From Punica granatum (taxonomy: Eukaryota > Streptophyta > Magnoliopsida > Myrtales > Lythraceae), in contig NC_045131.1 in assembly GCF_007655135.1 (NCBI RefSeq), positions 27,512,001-27,576,000 on the forward strand: 64,000 bases of DNA. Reading direction: 5' to 3'. The position numbers and the translations under genes are program-made. The notes below the pieces were generated by a model, which was not told the DNA's origin, searched no databases, and saw nothing but the letters and a program-made list of their open reading frames with translations. Positions 10,935 to 22,000 of this stretch are shown piece by piece; position 1 is the stretch's first letter; each line of letters begins with the position of its first letter.

Positions 10935-11912
10935 ATGTCCGAATCTGAGGCCAAAGCACCTCAGCAGCAGCCCTTCCGCCATTACTGGGGAGACACCCCG
11001 GAGGAAGAAGACGACTACTACGCTCAGCACGGCATCAGAGGCAGCACCTCCTTCTTCAAGTGCCCCCGGGGCCTCTCTCTCTTCACCCGGTCATGGCTCC
11101 CCACGGCGGATGGGCCGCCGCCGCGTGGACTCATCTTCATGGTCCACGGCTACGGCAACGACGTCTCCTGGACCTTCCAGATGACCCCGATCTTCCTCGC
11201 CGGCAAGGGCTTCGCCTGCTTCGCCTTTGACCTCGAGGGCCACGGCCGCTCCGACGGCCTCCGCGCCTTCGTCCCCGACGTCGACGCCGTCGTGGGAGAC
11301 TGCCTCGCCTTCATCGGCTCGATCAAGCAGCAGTACGCCCAGTTCCAAGGCCTCCCCTGCTTCCTCTACGGCGAATCCATGGGCGGCGCGATCTGCCTCC
11401 TCACCCATTTCGCCGACCGATTAGGGTTCCGGGGAGCGGTACTGGTCGCTCCGATGTGCAAGATCTCCGACAAGGTCCGCCCCAGGTGGCCGATACCGGA
11501 GATACTGTCGGTGGTCGCGAGGGTCCTGCCGACTCTGCCAATCGTCCCGACCCCCGACATCATGCTGAAGTCGGTCAAGGTCGAGGAGAAGAAGGCAGTG
11601 GCTGTGATGAACCCGATGCGGTACCGGGGGAAGCCGAGGCTCGGGACAGTCCTCGAGCTCCTGAGGGTCACGGGCCAGCTGAGCCAGAAACTGTCCGATG
11701 TGAGCATCCCATTTATTGTCCTCCACGGTAGTGCGGACGTGATCACGGACCCGGAGGTAAGCAGGGCGCTGTATGAAGAGGCCCGGAGTGAGGACAAGAC
11801 AATTAAGATCTACGTCGGGATGATGCATTCCCTGCTGTTCGGGGAGACGGACGAGAACATCGAGATCGTCCGGAAGGATATACTGTCGTGGTTGGAGGAT
11901 CGGTGTAGGTAA
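10935..11912 (+). CDS. Monoacylglycerol lipase / caffeoylshikimate esterase-like alpha/beta hydrolase
   Basis: An uninterrupted 325-residue frame, close to the usual plant MAGL/CSE length of about 330. Family members are serine hydrolases that release fatty acid from monoacylglycerol or lysophospholipid; the CSE member cleaves caffeoyl shikimate in lignin synthesis. The oxyanion-hole motif H-G-Y-G-N-D starts at residue 71, G-H-G-R-S-D-G is at 102-108, and the nucleophile elbow G-E-S-M-G-G puts the catalytic serine at 148. Asp268 (H-G-S-A-D) and His298 (M-M-H-S-L) complete the triad. There is no signal peptide, so cytosolic or membrane-associated action is likely. ATG at 10935 is chosen because it opens the frame and gives the usual short acidic N-terminus (Y-W-G-D-T-P-E-E-E follows). 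The coding region is much more GC-rich than its flanks. Whether the substrate is monoacylglycerol or a phenolic ester cannot be told here. The 3' flank carries a tandem duplication. Confidence 0.93.
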   Translation: MSESEAKAPQQQPFRHYWGDTPEEEDDYYAQHGIRGSTSFFKCPRGLSLFTRSWLPTADGPPPRGLIFMVHGYGNDVSWTFQMTPIFLAGKGFACFAFDLEGHGRSDGLRAFVPDVDAVVGDCLAFIGSIKQQYAQFQGLPCFLYGESMGGAICLLTHFADRLGFRGAVLVAPMCKISDKVRPRWPIPEILSVVARVLPTLPIVPTPDIMLKSVKVEEKKAVAVMNPMRYRGKPRLGTVLELLRVTGQLSQKLSDVSIPFIVLHGSADVITDPEVSRALYEEARSEDKTIKIYVGMMHSLLFGETDENIEIVRKDILSWLEDRCR

Positions 11913-12117
11913 AGAGGCATCCAGTTAGGTACTAAAAGAATCGTTTTATGCCCGGTCTATATCCCAGAAGAAGAATTAATCGGTGTATGCAAATGCATAG
12001 GCATATGCAATGCAATTCTTTGGGGAAAGTGCTCTGAAACTCGTATTCGAGTTATCTAGTCCGATGATTGATTTGAATTGAAGCGACCTTCCTCTCATCG
12101 GTCATTTATGCTGTTAG

Positions 12118-12565
12118 TTTGTGGTGTTACGGTCGATACTAGTGAAAACAGAAGTCGGAAAACTGAATTGGCTGCAATTTTGGATTGGATTGGAGTTGAG
12201 AAGAAGCCGATGATGGCATGCTCGGGTTCAATATAGTAATGCAGGCTGCAGCAGTGTACGGATTATGTTGGAATGTACGAGGTATTTATTGTTAGTTTGA
12301 TGAATTAATTATTTGTGTTAGGACGGTAGGCACATTTGTTTCAAATGCGGCGTCACGGATGATACTCGTGAAAACGAACATTTGGGAAATCGAATTGGCT
12401 ACTTTTTGGATTGAAATGGAGATGAGGGAAGCTGATGATTAGCTGTTCGAATGTGATATTTAGTAATGTAGTCTGCAGTCTATAGATTATGTCAGAATAT
12501 AGACATATTATTGTTCGTTTGATGGAATTAATTGTGTGGTAGGCACATTTGTTTCAAATGCCTAG
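12118..12565. repeat. Tandem duplication of about 220 bp in the lipase 3' flank
   Basis: Copy 1 (about 12118-12348) and copy 2 (about 12349-12565) share ACTAGTGAAAAC or ACTCGTGAAAAC, GAATTGGCT, TTTGGATTG, AGTAATG.AG.CTGCAG, ATTATGT..GAAT, and the near-identical end GGTAGGCACATTTGTTTCAAATGC. It begins about 200 bases after the lipase stop, so it may contain part of the 3' UTR or the polyadenylation region. No open frame. Confidence 0.78.
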
Positions 12566-12650
12566 AAGAACATTATTATGCTACATACAGTAGGAGAATA
12601 GTAATAATCATTTTTTTAAAAAAAAGAGCAAAAAAGGAAATGTTAAAAAG

Positions 12651-12658
12651 AAAAAAAA
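12651..12658 (-). terminator. RNA polymerase III T-run terminator of tRNA-Gln
   Basis: Eight consecutive T on the minus strand start two bases after the encoded CCA. More T-rich sequence follows at lower coordinates. Runs of four or more T end pol III transcription. Confidence 0.85.
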
Positions 12659-12663
12659 TATGG

Positions 12664-12735
12664 AGGTCCCACCGAGATTTGAACTCGGGTTACTGGATTC
12701 AGAGTCCAATGTCCTAACCACTAGACCATGGGACC
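12664..12735 (-). tRNA. tRNA-Gln (anticodon CUG)
   Basis: A 72-nt cloverleaf on the minus strand. The acceptor stem GGTCCCA (12735-12729) pairs with TGGGACC (12671-12665), and the discriminator is U. The D arm contains the A box TGGTCTAGTGG, the anticodon loop is CT-CTG-AA (anticodon at 12700-12702), and the T arm contains the B box GAGTTCAAATC (12676-12686). This is the standard plant cytosolic tRNA-Gln. No intron. A T8 run on the minus strand at 12651-12658 is a good RNA polymerase III terminator. The three bases after the discriminator already read CCA (12663-12661), which eukaryotic nuclear tRNA genes normally lack. The gene lies between the lipase and SNF2 genes. Confidence 0.96.
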
Positions 12736-12739
12736 GTCT

Positions 12740-13707
12740 TGATGTCGGTCGACAGCATACATTATAATTAACGTTAATGCTATGTGCCCGTGGCAATGTC
12801 ACCCCGTTTGCAAGTTGAGGCATCGCCGCAAATATGGGAGTTCCAAACTCGATAGTAAAAACTGATAAGAACAGATACGATGTTTGATCTCAGTGTCTTG
12901 ATGACGAATTGCGCCTTATCAGAGTAACCACACTATAGTGGGCAGAGCTGCCGGAGCTCAGGGAGAGTGTGACTGCTAGCTATAAAAAAACTCGATAATA
13001 ATAAAGTGGCCAAAAAAACAAATCCCAATCATAAATTATGTTATATTCAATAAACATTTCGTATCGTTAACTCCCCGATCCAAGAAAAGGGATTTTACCT
13101 TGAATATGCGCGCGAGTGGGACGATGTTACCTCACAAAGATGGAATCCAAGACGCATGACTACAGAGACAAACTTCCATGATCACTGGCCTTATTGCAGT
13201 GCAAAAAACAATTCCAATAAGTCGACACATAGTCCATTTTCAAATCGAAACGAGACAAGAATATGCACCCGAAAGAATACCTAAATAAAATAAAAACCAA
13301 TGTTCAATAGAGGAGTGCAAAGAATCTATCTACATGACCTGTGTAAGTGAAGTGAAGAGAAGGAGATCCCTTATACAATTTACAATTCAAAGAGAGAGCT
13401 GTTGATAAAATCTTTGTTATCCTTTGTCTCTTCTATTATCAAACTCTCTATCTACATCGATCCTATACAATGATGCAACTGTGGTCTGAAAAAGAATTGA
13501 ATCAATCGTCAAACTATCACGAGACCCTGCAAATAAATCTTCCTCTCTAATAACTATTAAGGCCTCTCCTAGAACCTACCAAGAATTAGCCCGGGATCAG
13601 TGAGCTCTTCCTTTGTCGCCAAAGGAAAACTGATTCCCCGGACTCCCAGCACAAAGTTAAAGCTCAGACAATAAAATCCTCAGGAGAATTAACACTCCTC
13701 GAGTGGT
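12740..13707. other. Intergenic, 3' flank of the SNF2 gene
   Basis: No open frame or tRNA beyond the one described. The part nearest 13707 is probably 3' UTR of the minus-strand SNF2 gene, but no polyadenylation signal could be chosen with confidence. Confidence 0.45.
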
Positions 13708-15989
13708 TCACACCATGAAAAGATATTTCAGGTCCTCCACTGTGAGTCGACTCTGACGACTCCCAGCCTCGTCCTCTCCAAAGGCGGACGCCACCATGAC
13801 TCGCTTCTTTTGCTGATGACACAGTTAAACAGAGACAGCAGATGTCACTTCCAGGAATTGATTTAAAACCATCGAATAATTGAAAGTATTAGCAGCAAGC
13901 CAGCCAAGTTTCAACCGCAAAGGCAATGAGTTCAATATACACTCCAGTTCTAAAAACTATGGTACAAATTATATATATGAATCAATTTTTAGAAAAAAAG
14001 AAAATTTTAAAGAAATAAATTTGATCAATTTCGGGAAAGTGGAACTGCATCAAGTAAGAACTCGCAGGCTCACCAGCCATTTCAAATAGAATAGCACATC
14101 CAAAAAATCTTTCATAAGAAACAAGCAGAAGAGAAAATGGTAAATAGAAGAGATGAAGTCACTACCTGTAGGGCTAAGATGCGATCTTCAACTGTATCTT
14201 TCACGGTCAACCGCAAAACCGTAACCGGCCGGGTCTGACCGATACGATGGGCCCTATCTACTGCTTGATCTTCGGTTGTGGGATTCCACCAAAGGTCCAT
14301 TAAGAGAACATGGCAAGCTGAGACCATGTTCAGTCCTAGACTAGCAGCTTTTAGAGACATGATCATTACAGTCACCTACAAACAAAACAGATCAGCTATA
14401 TAAAATAATCTGAGAGGGAGCAACATCTCCAGCTACCAATGGCAATGAAACAGTGACAAGGGATAGTGTTTTGTCATGGCTAGCAGATCCCAGTTTAATG
14501 TTTTCTTGCGCGGGAAAACCCTTGACATGCCCTTTTTCTCTAAAACTGGTGCCACAAAAGAAAGACTAGTTTTCAGGCTCTCACCCAAAAGCACATCTAA
14601 ACAACTGCAAAACCAGATCTTCTAAATGTTTCTCAAAGAAAAAAATGGGGGGATACCGCAATAATACCATCCCATAACAAAACCAACCCACAAAAAATAG
14701 GAGATATTTGTGTACTCTTCATACCTCAGGAAGGGTGTTGAAATCCTTCACGGCCTTGTCTCTAGCAATGACTGACATCGTGCCATCGAGTCTTCTAAAC
14801 TGGATCGAAGAGCTCTTCAAGCAAACTTCTAGTAGATCCAACATCCTCGTCCATTGTGAGAATACTATAGCTTTCATCCCAACTATCTTATTCAGTTCCT
14901 TCAAGCTTTCAACCTTATCCTCTGAGGAACTTGTTTCTGCAGGATTACCCCTAAGATCAGATGAGTTCCCAGAGTAAGTTCCATTGGAAGAGTCTTGCAT
15001 AGGGCCAGCTCCCGAATGGCATTCACGCGTCCTAGAGATTGATTGTAGGACTTCGAGCGCAGCCCTTATTTTGGAGGAGCCACAAGGGGAACTAGTTAAA
15101 CATGGTTCAGCTCTCTCTTCAGCTTTAGATTCGAAACTACTAACAGGTTTATCCACATGAAGCTGGTCAGAAAGGGAATTGCTCAGAGATTCCCGAGAAA
15201 ACACTGAAGACCGACTTAGTCTGACTTTGCAATCCAAAGCAGGGCAGTCAGTTTCATCACCAGTGAGATGTTCACACATGCACTGATTGCAGAAAACGTG
15301 ACCACAGATTGAAACAACAGCTTCTTCAGGTGGATCCTGTCAAATAAGAATCAATATAAGACCAGCATAAAAGTGCATACATATCACACACTAAAGAGAG
15401 AGAGGGCAAATCTACACACGTTACAAATTGTGCAAATTGCTAGAGAAGCCTCTAAGCAATTAAGCAGATGCTTTTGTTTCTCCCGAGGAAGTTGCTTTGC
15501 CACCTGGAGTGAAGCTTTCCATGCAGAAGTTGAATCATATCCCCTAACAAGAAGAGGGTGATCACAAGCCTGTCTGAGGCGTAAGAGCATTAGAAGAATG
15601 TTAACGTAATTTTCTTTCACAGTCCCAGCAGCTGCATACTCCTGAAAAATTATAACTGTATATAAGACTTCACCAGAATAGTAGTAATAAAAAGAAGCTG
15701 AAAGAGAGAAAAAAGTAGATTGCTCAAAAAGGAAATGATCACTAGAAATAGAATGTGGAACCAGAAACTTCGTGCAGAATCTCGATAGACACATACTTCA
15801 AACTGAGCACGTGAATCAGCCTCTAGTCTTGAATAAAAGTCTCGCTCCTCCTTCGAGAATTCCACCTTCTCCAATTTCACCAACTTGGGTGGTAAGGTAA
15901 TGATAGGTTCGCCATCAAGAAGTGTGCCTGGAACAGGTAATTACCATCATATAATGAGTTACTACACTTTCATCTATTGGAAAAATATT

Positions 15990-16024
<35 letters not shown>

Positions 16025-19000
16025 GTTACTACACTGGTAACAAAATTCTCGACTGATTACTAAATTATAAAAGACCAAAAGGCCTCAGGTTGATTTTGAG
16101 GATACAAAACCAAGACAAATTTCTTAGAGAAATATTCCTCAGGAAAAGGAATCTGAAGTGCCACCACCAGTGAAACCCACTTATTAATAGAATGCAGATG
16201 CAAAGATTTTATTGTACAAACCTTTAGTGCGGCGGAGCATTATTGTCTTTAATATAGCTTGCAACTTCTTGTAGCCCTTTGCAGGACTTCGGTGAATCGG
16301 GGCCTTTATATTGGAACAGAAGGTGTTGTAGACATCATAAGGGTCATATCTGAGAAACCTGAAGTAGCTGTACAGATCATCAATTGCATTCTGAATAGGA
16401 GTTCCTGACAAGCACCATCTTCGCTTGGCCCGAAGGCCCCAGCAGGCCCGGGCGACTTGTGTCCTATGATTTTTAATGCTCTGGGCCTCATCCAAGACAA
16501 CTCGAAACCACCCTACTTTTGAAAGTGGCCCTGCAGCACACTCAAGCAGAGCACCCTCCACCTCCTTTCCATCCTTCGATCTTCTTTTGTTGGGACCTGG
16601 AGGATACTTTCTCTTCTTACTGGATGAAAGTTGCGGACGAGGAAGACCATGGTCATCCGTTTTCCCATTTTCATCATCCTCTTTATCAACGAGAGGCTGC
16701 TTCGGGACCTCCATGCTGACGATTGAATAAGTTGTGAGGACAACATCGTATTTTGCCAGCTCAAAGGGATCCTTTGTTCGATTGCCCCCATGGTATACAA
16801 GAACAGAAAGATTGACCTTTTGTGTCACCTTATTATGCAACTCATCAGCCCATTGCCGGAGGACACTTGTTGGGCAAACAACAAGGGTTCCAGCTGCCGG
16901 CCTCCCTCTTCGCTGCACCAAAGGGCAGCTGGTCTCAGTTTTAATTTTGAGTCCTCCTAATGGAGCTTGAACTAATTTAGAATCCATCGTAGCCCCATTG
17001 GACTCGGGAATTTTCTCTTCACCATCCTCATCCAAATTTAGGGTTTGCAATTCCTCATGCTTGATTTTGTTTTGATCTGGTTTGATGGGTGGAGGTCTTT
17101 CCTTGACAATGAGAGCGATGGTGGAGATTGTTTTGCCCAGACCCTGCAAGAGGATGTATAGATATTTCAGAACTTGGAAAATACACTTCCTAAATGCACC
17201 ATCAGAAGTTTAGTTAGCCAATAAACCAATAGATTTACCTGATCATCTGCTAGAATTCCTCCGGAACAATTCACAGCAGTTTCCTTTTTGATCATCCATG
17301 ACAAGGCAATTCTCTGTTCATCAACAAAAGAAGAAAAGGATTTAATTATCTTGCTTCTACAAACACACTCGCACATAAATTTGTGCATAGAAAGAAGACT
17401 TGAACAAAGACACTGGCGCAGAGAAATCAATTATCTATCTATACATATAGTAAAATTGACTTGCAAGCAATAAATGCATTTCAATTAATGCAAGTGAACA
17501 TAATAAAAAAAAAATAAGTACTATTTTCAAAATTATAAACCTAATATAATTAGAAAATAATGAAATACTAATAAGAGAATACACTATCTTTTCAATCAAA
17601 AGTAAGCAATAATAGAATTGTGGAGATTAAAAAATTTTACTATAAAAGCATATGATATTAGATGTAATCAATGAAAAAAATGTAATGGGCACTTTTAATT
17701 TTATTAGAATGATATTTCCCTTTATATACAGGTTTGATGATCATGATAGACCGAGTGAATTAATAATATATTTACTAATATTATATTTTAACATTATAAA
17801 TGGTCAAAGATAGCACCAAATATATAGATAAAACAAGCCCGTTCAACAGACAAGATGATTAGTTGTACAATTATTATTGAATTGTTAAACTTACTCTAAT
17901 GTTAACTGAAAATAACTCTAATTTTTCCAGGAAAATTACTCTAATTTTATCGAAAGTTTATTGTTACAAATTTCAATTAATAATTGAATAATATTATCAT
18001 TCAGAATAAGCAATAATAAACAATTAAAATTAAAAAAATTAAAAAATTTCACAAAGAAAGCATATAATATTAGAAAATGAAATCTTTTGAAAGAAAATGC
18101 AATGGACACTTTTAATTATTAGAATGATATTTATATTTTATATACAAGTTTGATAATCATATTACACTCAGTGAATCCATATAAAATAACAAAAGCCGGA
18201 ACGACGTTCTAGGATGCGCCACGTAAGACAAAGCATGTCCCTGATTGTGAGACCTTTCAAATCACCACCAATAAACAAGTGACACTTGACGCATTGTCAT
18301 GTTGTCTCCTCAATTCTAGAAGTCAAAAAGACTTGAATCCATGAAAAATCATAAGTCATATTTATAATTACATTTATAATTGATTGAATTTTATTATTAA
18401 GGGCTCAATGTAGAGTTGGGGAGAAACAACCCTTGTTTTTTCTTGGCTCTGCGGTCTCTTATATGAACGGAAATTTGAGCATAAAAGTTCTTCATTAACT
18501 AACTGGAATAAAAATTACAAAGATGTGGGATTCATAAAGCCGCCCATCATCTTAAAGTGAGTAGATTATATTTATATAGATTAGAGGAAGATGATTCGAT
18601 ATTAAGTACAGACCAAAATTTTTATTCGGACAACTTATGAACTCTCTATTTTTCAGAGAAATAATAATAATAATATAATCGTGGAGTTTACTATATTATT
18701 CATTGTTTTTTTTTATTGGCCAAAAAAAATTATTTTTTTTTGGTTGTATGAATGAAAAAAAAAATCTTTGAGGGACTTTTGAATTAGAGAGATTGATATA
18801 TCTTACTGTTATACAGTGGGTTGAGTACTGATATCATTTAACACCTTAAGATAGTAGGTCTGCATGCATAAATTGCATATGTATATGTTAACTAAACAAA
18901 AAGCATTTTTAATAAAGGTTATAATGGAAGAATATATAACATTAATTTTGTTAATCATCGTAATAATTCTAGCCCACGCATGAGCGGGCCTTTGCGTCTA

Positions 19001-22000
19001 GTTGATAATCTATCTATCTATACATATAGTAAAATTGACTTGCAAGCAATAAATGCATTCAATTATGCAAGTGAAAAAAAAAGAGTAAGTACTAATTTCA
19101 AAAGTATAAACCTAATATAATATAAAATATAACTAGAAAATAATGAAATACTGATAAGAGATACACCATCTTTTTAATCAAAAGTAAGAAATCATAAAGG
19201 AAATTAAAAAATTTTACCACGAAAGCATATAATTTTAGAAAATGAAATCTAAGAAAAAAATGTAATGGACACTTTTTATTTTATTAAAATGATATTGGAT
19301 GATAATGTTAGAACCGAGTGAATTAATGATTACATATATTTATATAAAATAAATAAATATTAAAAAGATAATTAAATGCGAGATTACACTTGAGATACCT
19401 TATTAATTATCGTTTCAAATTTGGACTTAAGAAAGTTATCTTTGAAAGTGTGAATAGTTAGTATAGAAAAGATAATAGACATGATAATGAACCCATGCAA
19501 CGCATCGGACAGAACTCTAGTTTATCACCGTTTTATCCTTCTACAGATAAAATACATAAGAAATGAAAGTACCGCAGAAATTATCCATGATCAAGCCAGT
19601 AGTTGATGTAAGCCATTAGACTAGATACCAAACTGTTAACAATTTAATAATGGGTGGGGCTAAATCCACACCTCATATGGCTAGGGCCACCCCTTTTATG
19701 GTAAATGAACAAAGTTACCCTTAAAAAGTCGCCCTACAAAATTGGATTTTATGAAGAGAGAAGGGATAATTTTGTCCATGGACAATAAAAGTGGTGGCCC
19801 TAGCCAAATGGGGTGTGGATTTAGTCTCAACCTTTAATAATATATTACTGCAGATACCCACACCACCTTAAACTGAACATTTCCAAAAGAACATAGCAAA
19901 TGATCAAATAAAAAGAGATTAACAGAGAGAAAATTAAATTCCAAGTAGAATAGATTTTTTCATATATTTTGTACGAGCTATGTGGTCACCACTCACCAAG
20001 GTAACACGTTATGGAAAAGAGGGATAAGAATGATGGGAAGAGGTAGGGAAATCATTAAACTACCTGATGTCTCAAAAGTGGAACTGCTAGAACACCATCA
20101 GGTGGGAAAACTTCCGACTTTGGCTGAGCAAGATCCTGCCAAACAACAATTATATTAGTGATATTGAAGTTCCACTCAGCACCTAGCATATTATATAAAG
20201 ACTTTCGTGTGGGAGAAGACAAGGAGTGCTGAGAAAGGAAGAACAAAAAAGCAAAACGGGCATTCTCAAAATCTAAAAAGTAATGATGAATGTGAAAGGG
20301 CTAATCACTCCAGTTTAGAAATAGAGCCATAATCTCGACAGAAAACATTCCAAATGATGACACTGGAAAGCACATTTTGTTTTCCTAGGCAATCAAACCT
20401 CACCTGCAATGCAACACGAAAAATTTGTCTCTCAGAATTCGTCCTTAGCCTTCCTGCTACTCCAACACCAGTGTGATGGTGAGAATCACTCAATGTAGAT
20501 CGATTTTGGAAGATGGTTAGTTTTCCAGATTGATTCGATGGAGCAGGATGACTCATCTCCTCAATAATACAAATATCAGACTCATCTTCGGCATGAGATC
20601 TGCAGTCGACCATATTGCTTTGAGTTGACTCAGGGCTGCAATTGGAGGGATGGTGAGTTGCTGTACTACCAAGCTGAAGCGATGTGCTAGAGCTCTCATC
20701 CTTAATGCCACTAAGAGGCTTATTGATAAAGGCAGGGGGCTGAGAACAAGCTGCAAATTGCCCCGAAAATTCTTTCTTCAAATTTCTGTCCTCCATGGGA
20801 GACCTATATGTAAATCCATCGATATCATCACGAGCTCTTTTAGGAGGTTTTCCCATGCCTTCTTCCTCTGCCTTTTTGAGATCTCTAAGCGGCTGGAGAG
20901 TTGTAAAAGGTGAAACCAGAAACGGTGAAGGGTTTACATCCATAGTAACACCAGATTTCTCATCGGCAACAGAGTAACTCTTCCGGACAATATCTTCATC
21001 AGTTACCACTGGCTTGTTACTTGACCATGTCGACGTGTACAATGAATTCCACGTGAGTGGCTGTTCCAGTACCTCGTTATCAGCAGCAGATGAGTAACTT
21101 CCACCCATCAGTGGGAAGTGATAATCAAACTCATTAAGATCATAACCCATAGTACCCGAAACATCGTCAGGTAAGATTTCTGAGAAAGATGTTGAGGTGT
21201 TTCCCCACCTCTCTGAACCAGCCTCACTAGCTAAGTTTGCACCTTCCTCGGCTTGAAATGTTCCTCTTTCATTTTTTGTGGCAGAGAACATGTTAGTGTT
21301 TGATGGAAAAGATTGATAACTATCAGCATGATGCAGAGGAATCCTCTGGGGATCAACAAACGGTGGCAAGCGGTCTCCAAAGATAGTAGTATAGTTGTGG
21401 CACATGGACGACTCAAACAAGGCGCCACCCTGTAAAGGAACATCCAAGTACCGATTGTCCATATAAGAATTACTTCCAGGAGCCCTAAAACTGTCCATGA
21501 CGGTTTCCCCTGAAGAGCCACCAATTCCAAAATCGATTTCCACTTTCTTTGTTTTAGCACCTTCTGAAGCCCCTATTGGAATGAAGAAAGCCAATTGTCT
21601 ATGAAAATTAAATGGAAAAAACGCAAAAGACAAAAACCAGGTAAAAAGAGACATGAAGTTACAGGGATCTGCCGCAACAACGTTACATGAAGAGTAGAAG
21701 TTACCATTGCAGGAAATTCCATCCCCTGTGGCGAATGCACCTTCTGATCCCAGATATCCTACAAAGGAAAGCCAAGATACACAATCAAGATGGAGACACC
21801 AATCACCAGGCCGTGTAACACATCAAGAATCTAAAGGAGTTTTAGAAATATGCAACTATTAATGGAAAAACTGCATTTAACTCATTTACCATTTTCAGGA
21901 GGAGTATGGGTAAACTTGCCAACTGCAGGAACTGACTCACTGGTCAAGAATTCTCTTGATAAATCCTCTGAGTTTCCCTGCAAAATGCCACATCAAAGGT

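Noticed and set aside
11091..11828. Several long antisense and out-of-frame frames across the lipase gene
   Set aside because: They are shadows of a GC-rich coding region; only the +1 frame carries the hydrolase motifs.
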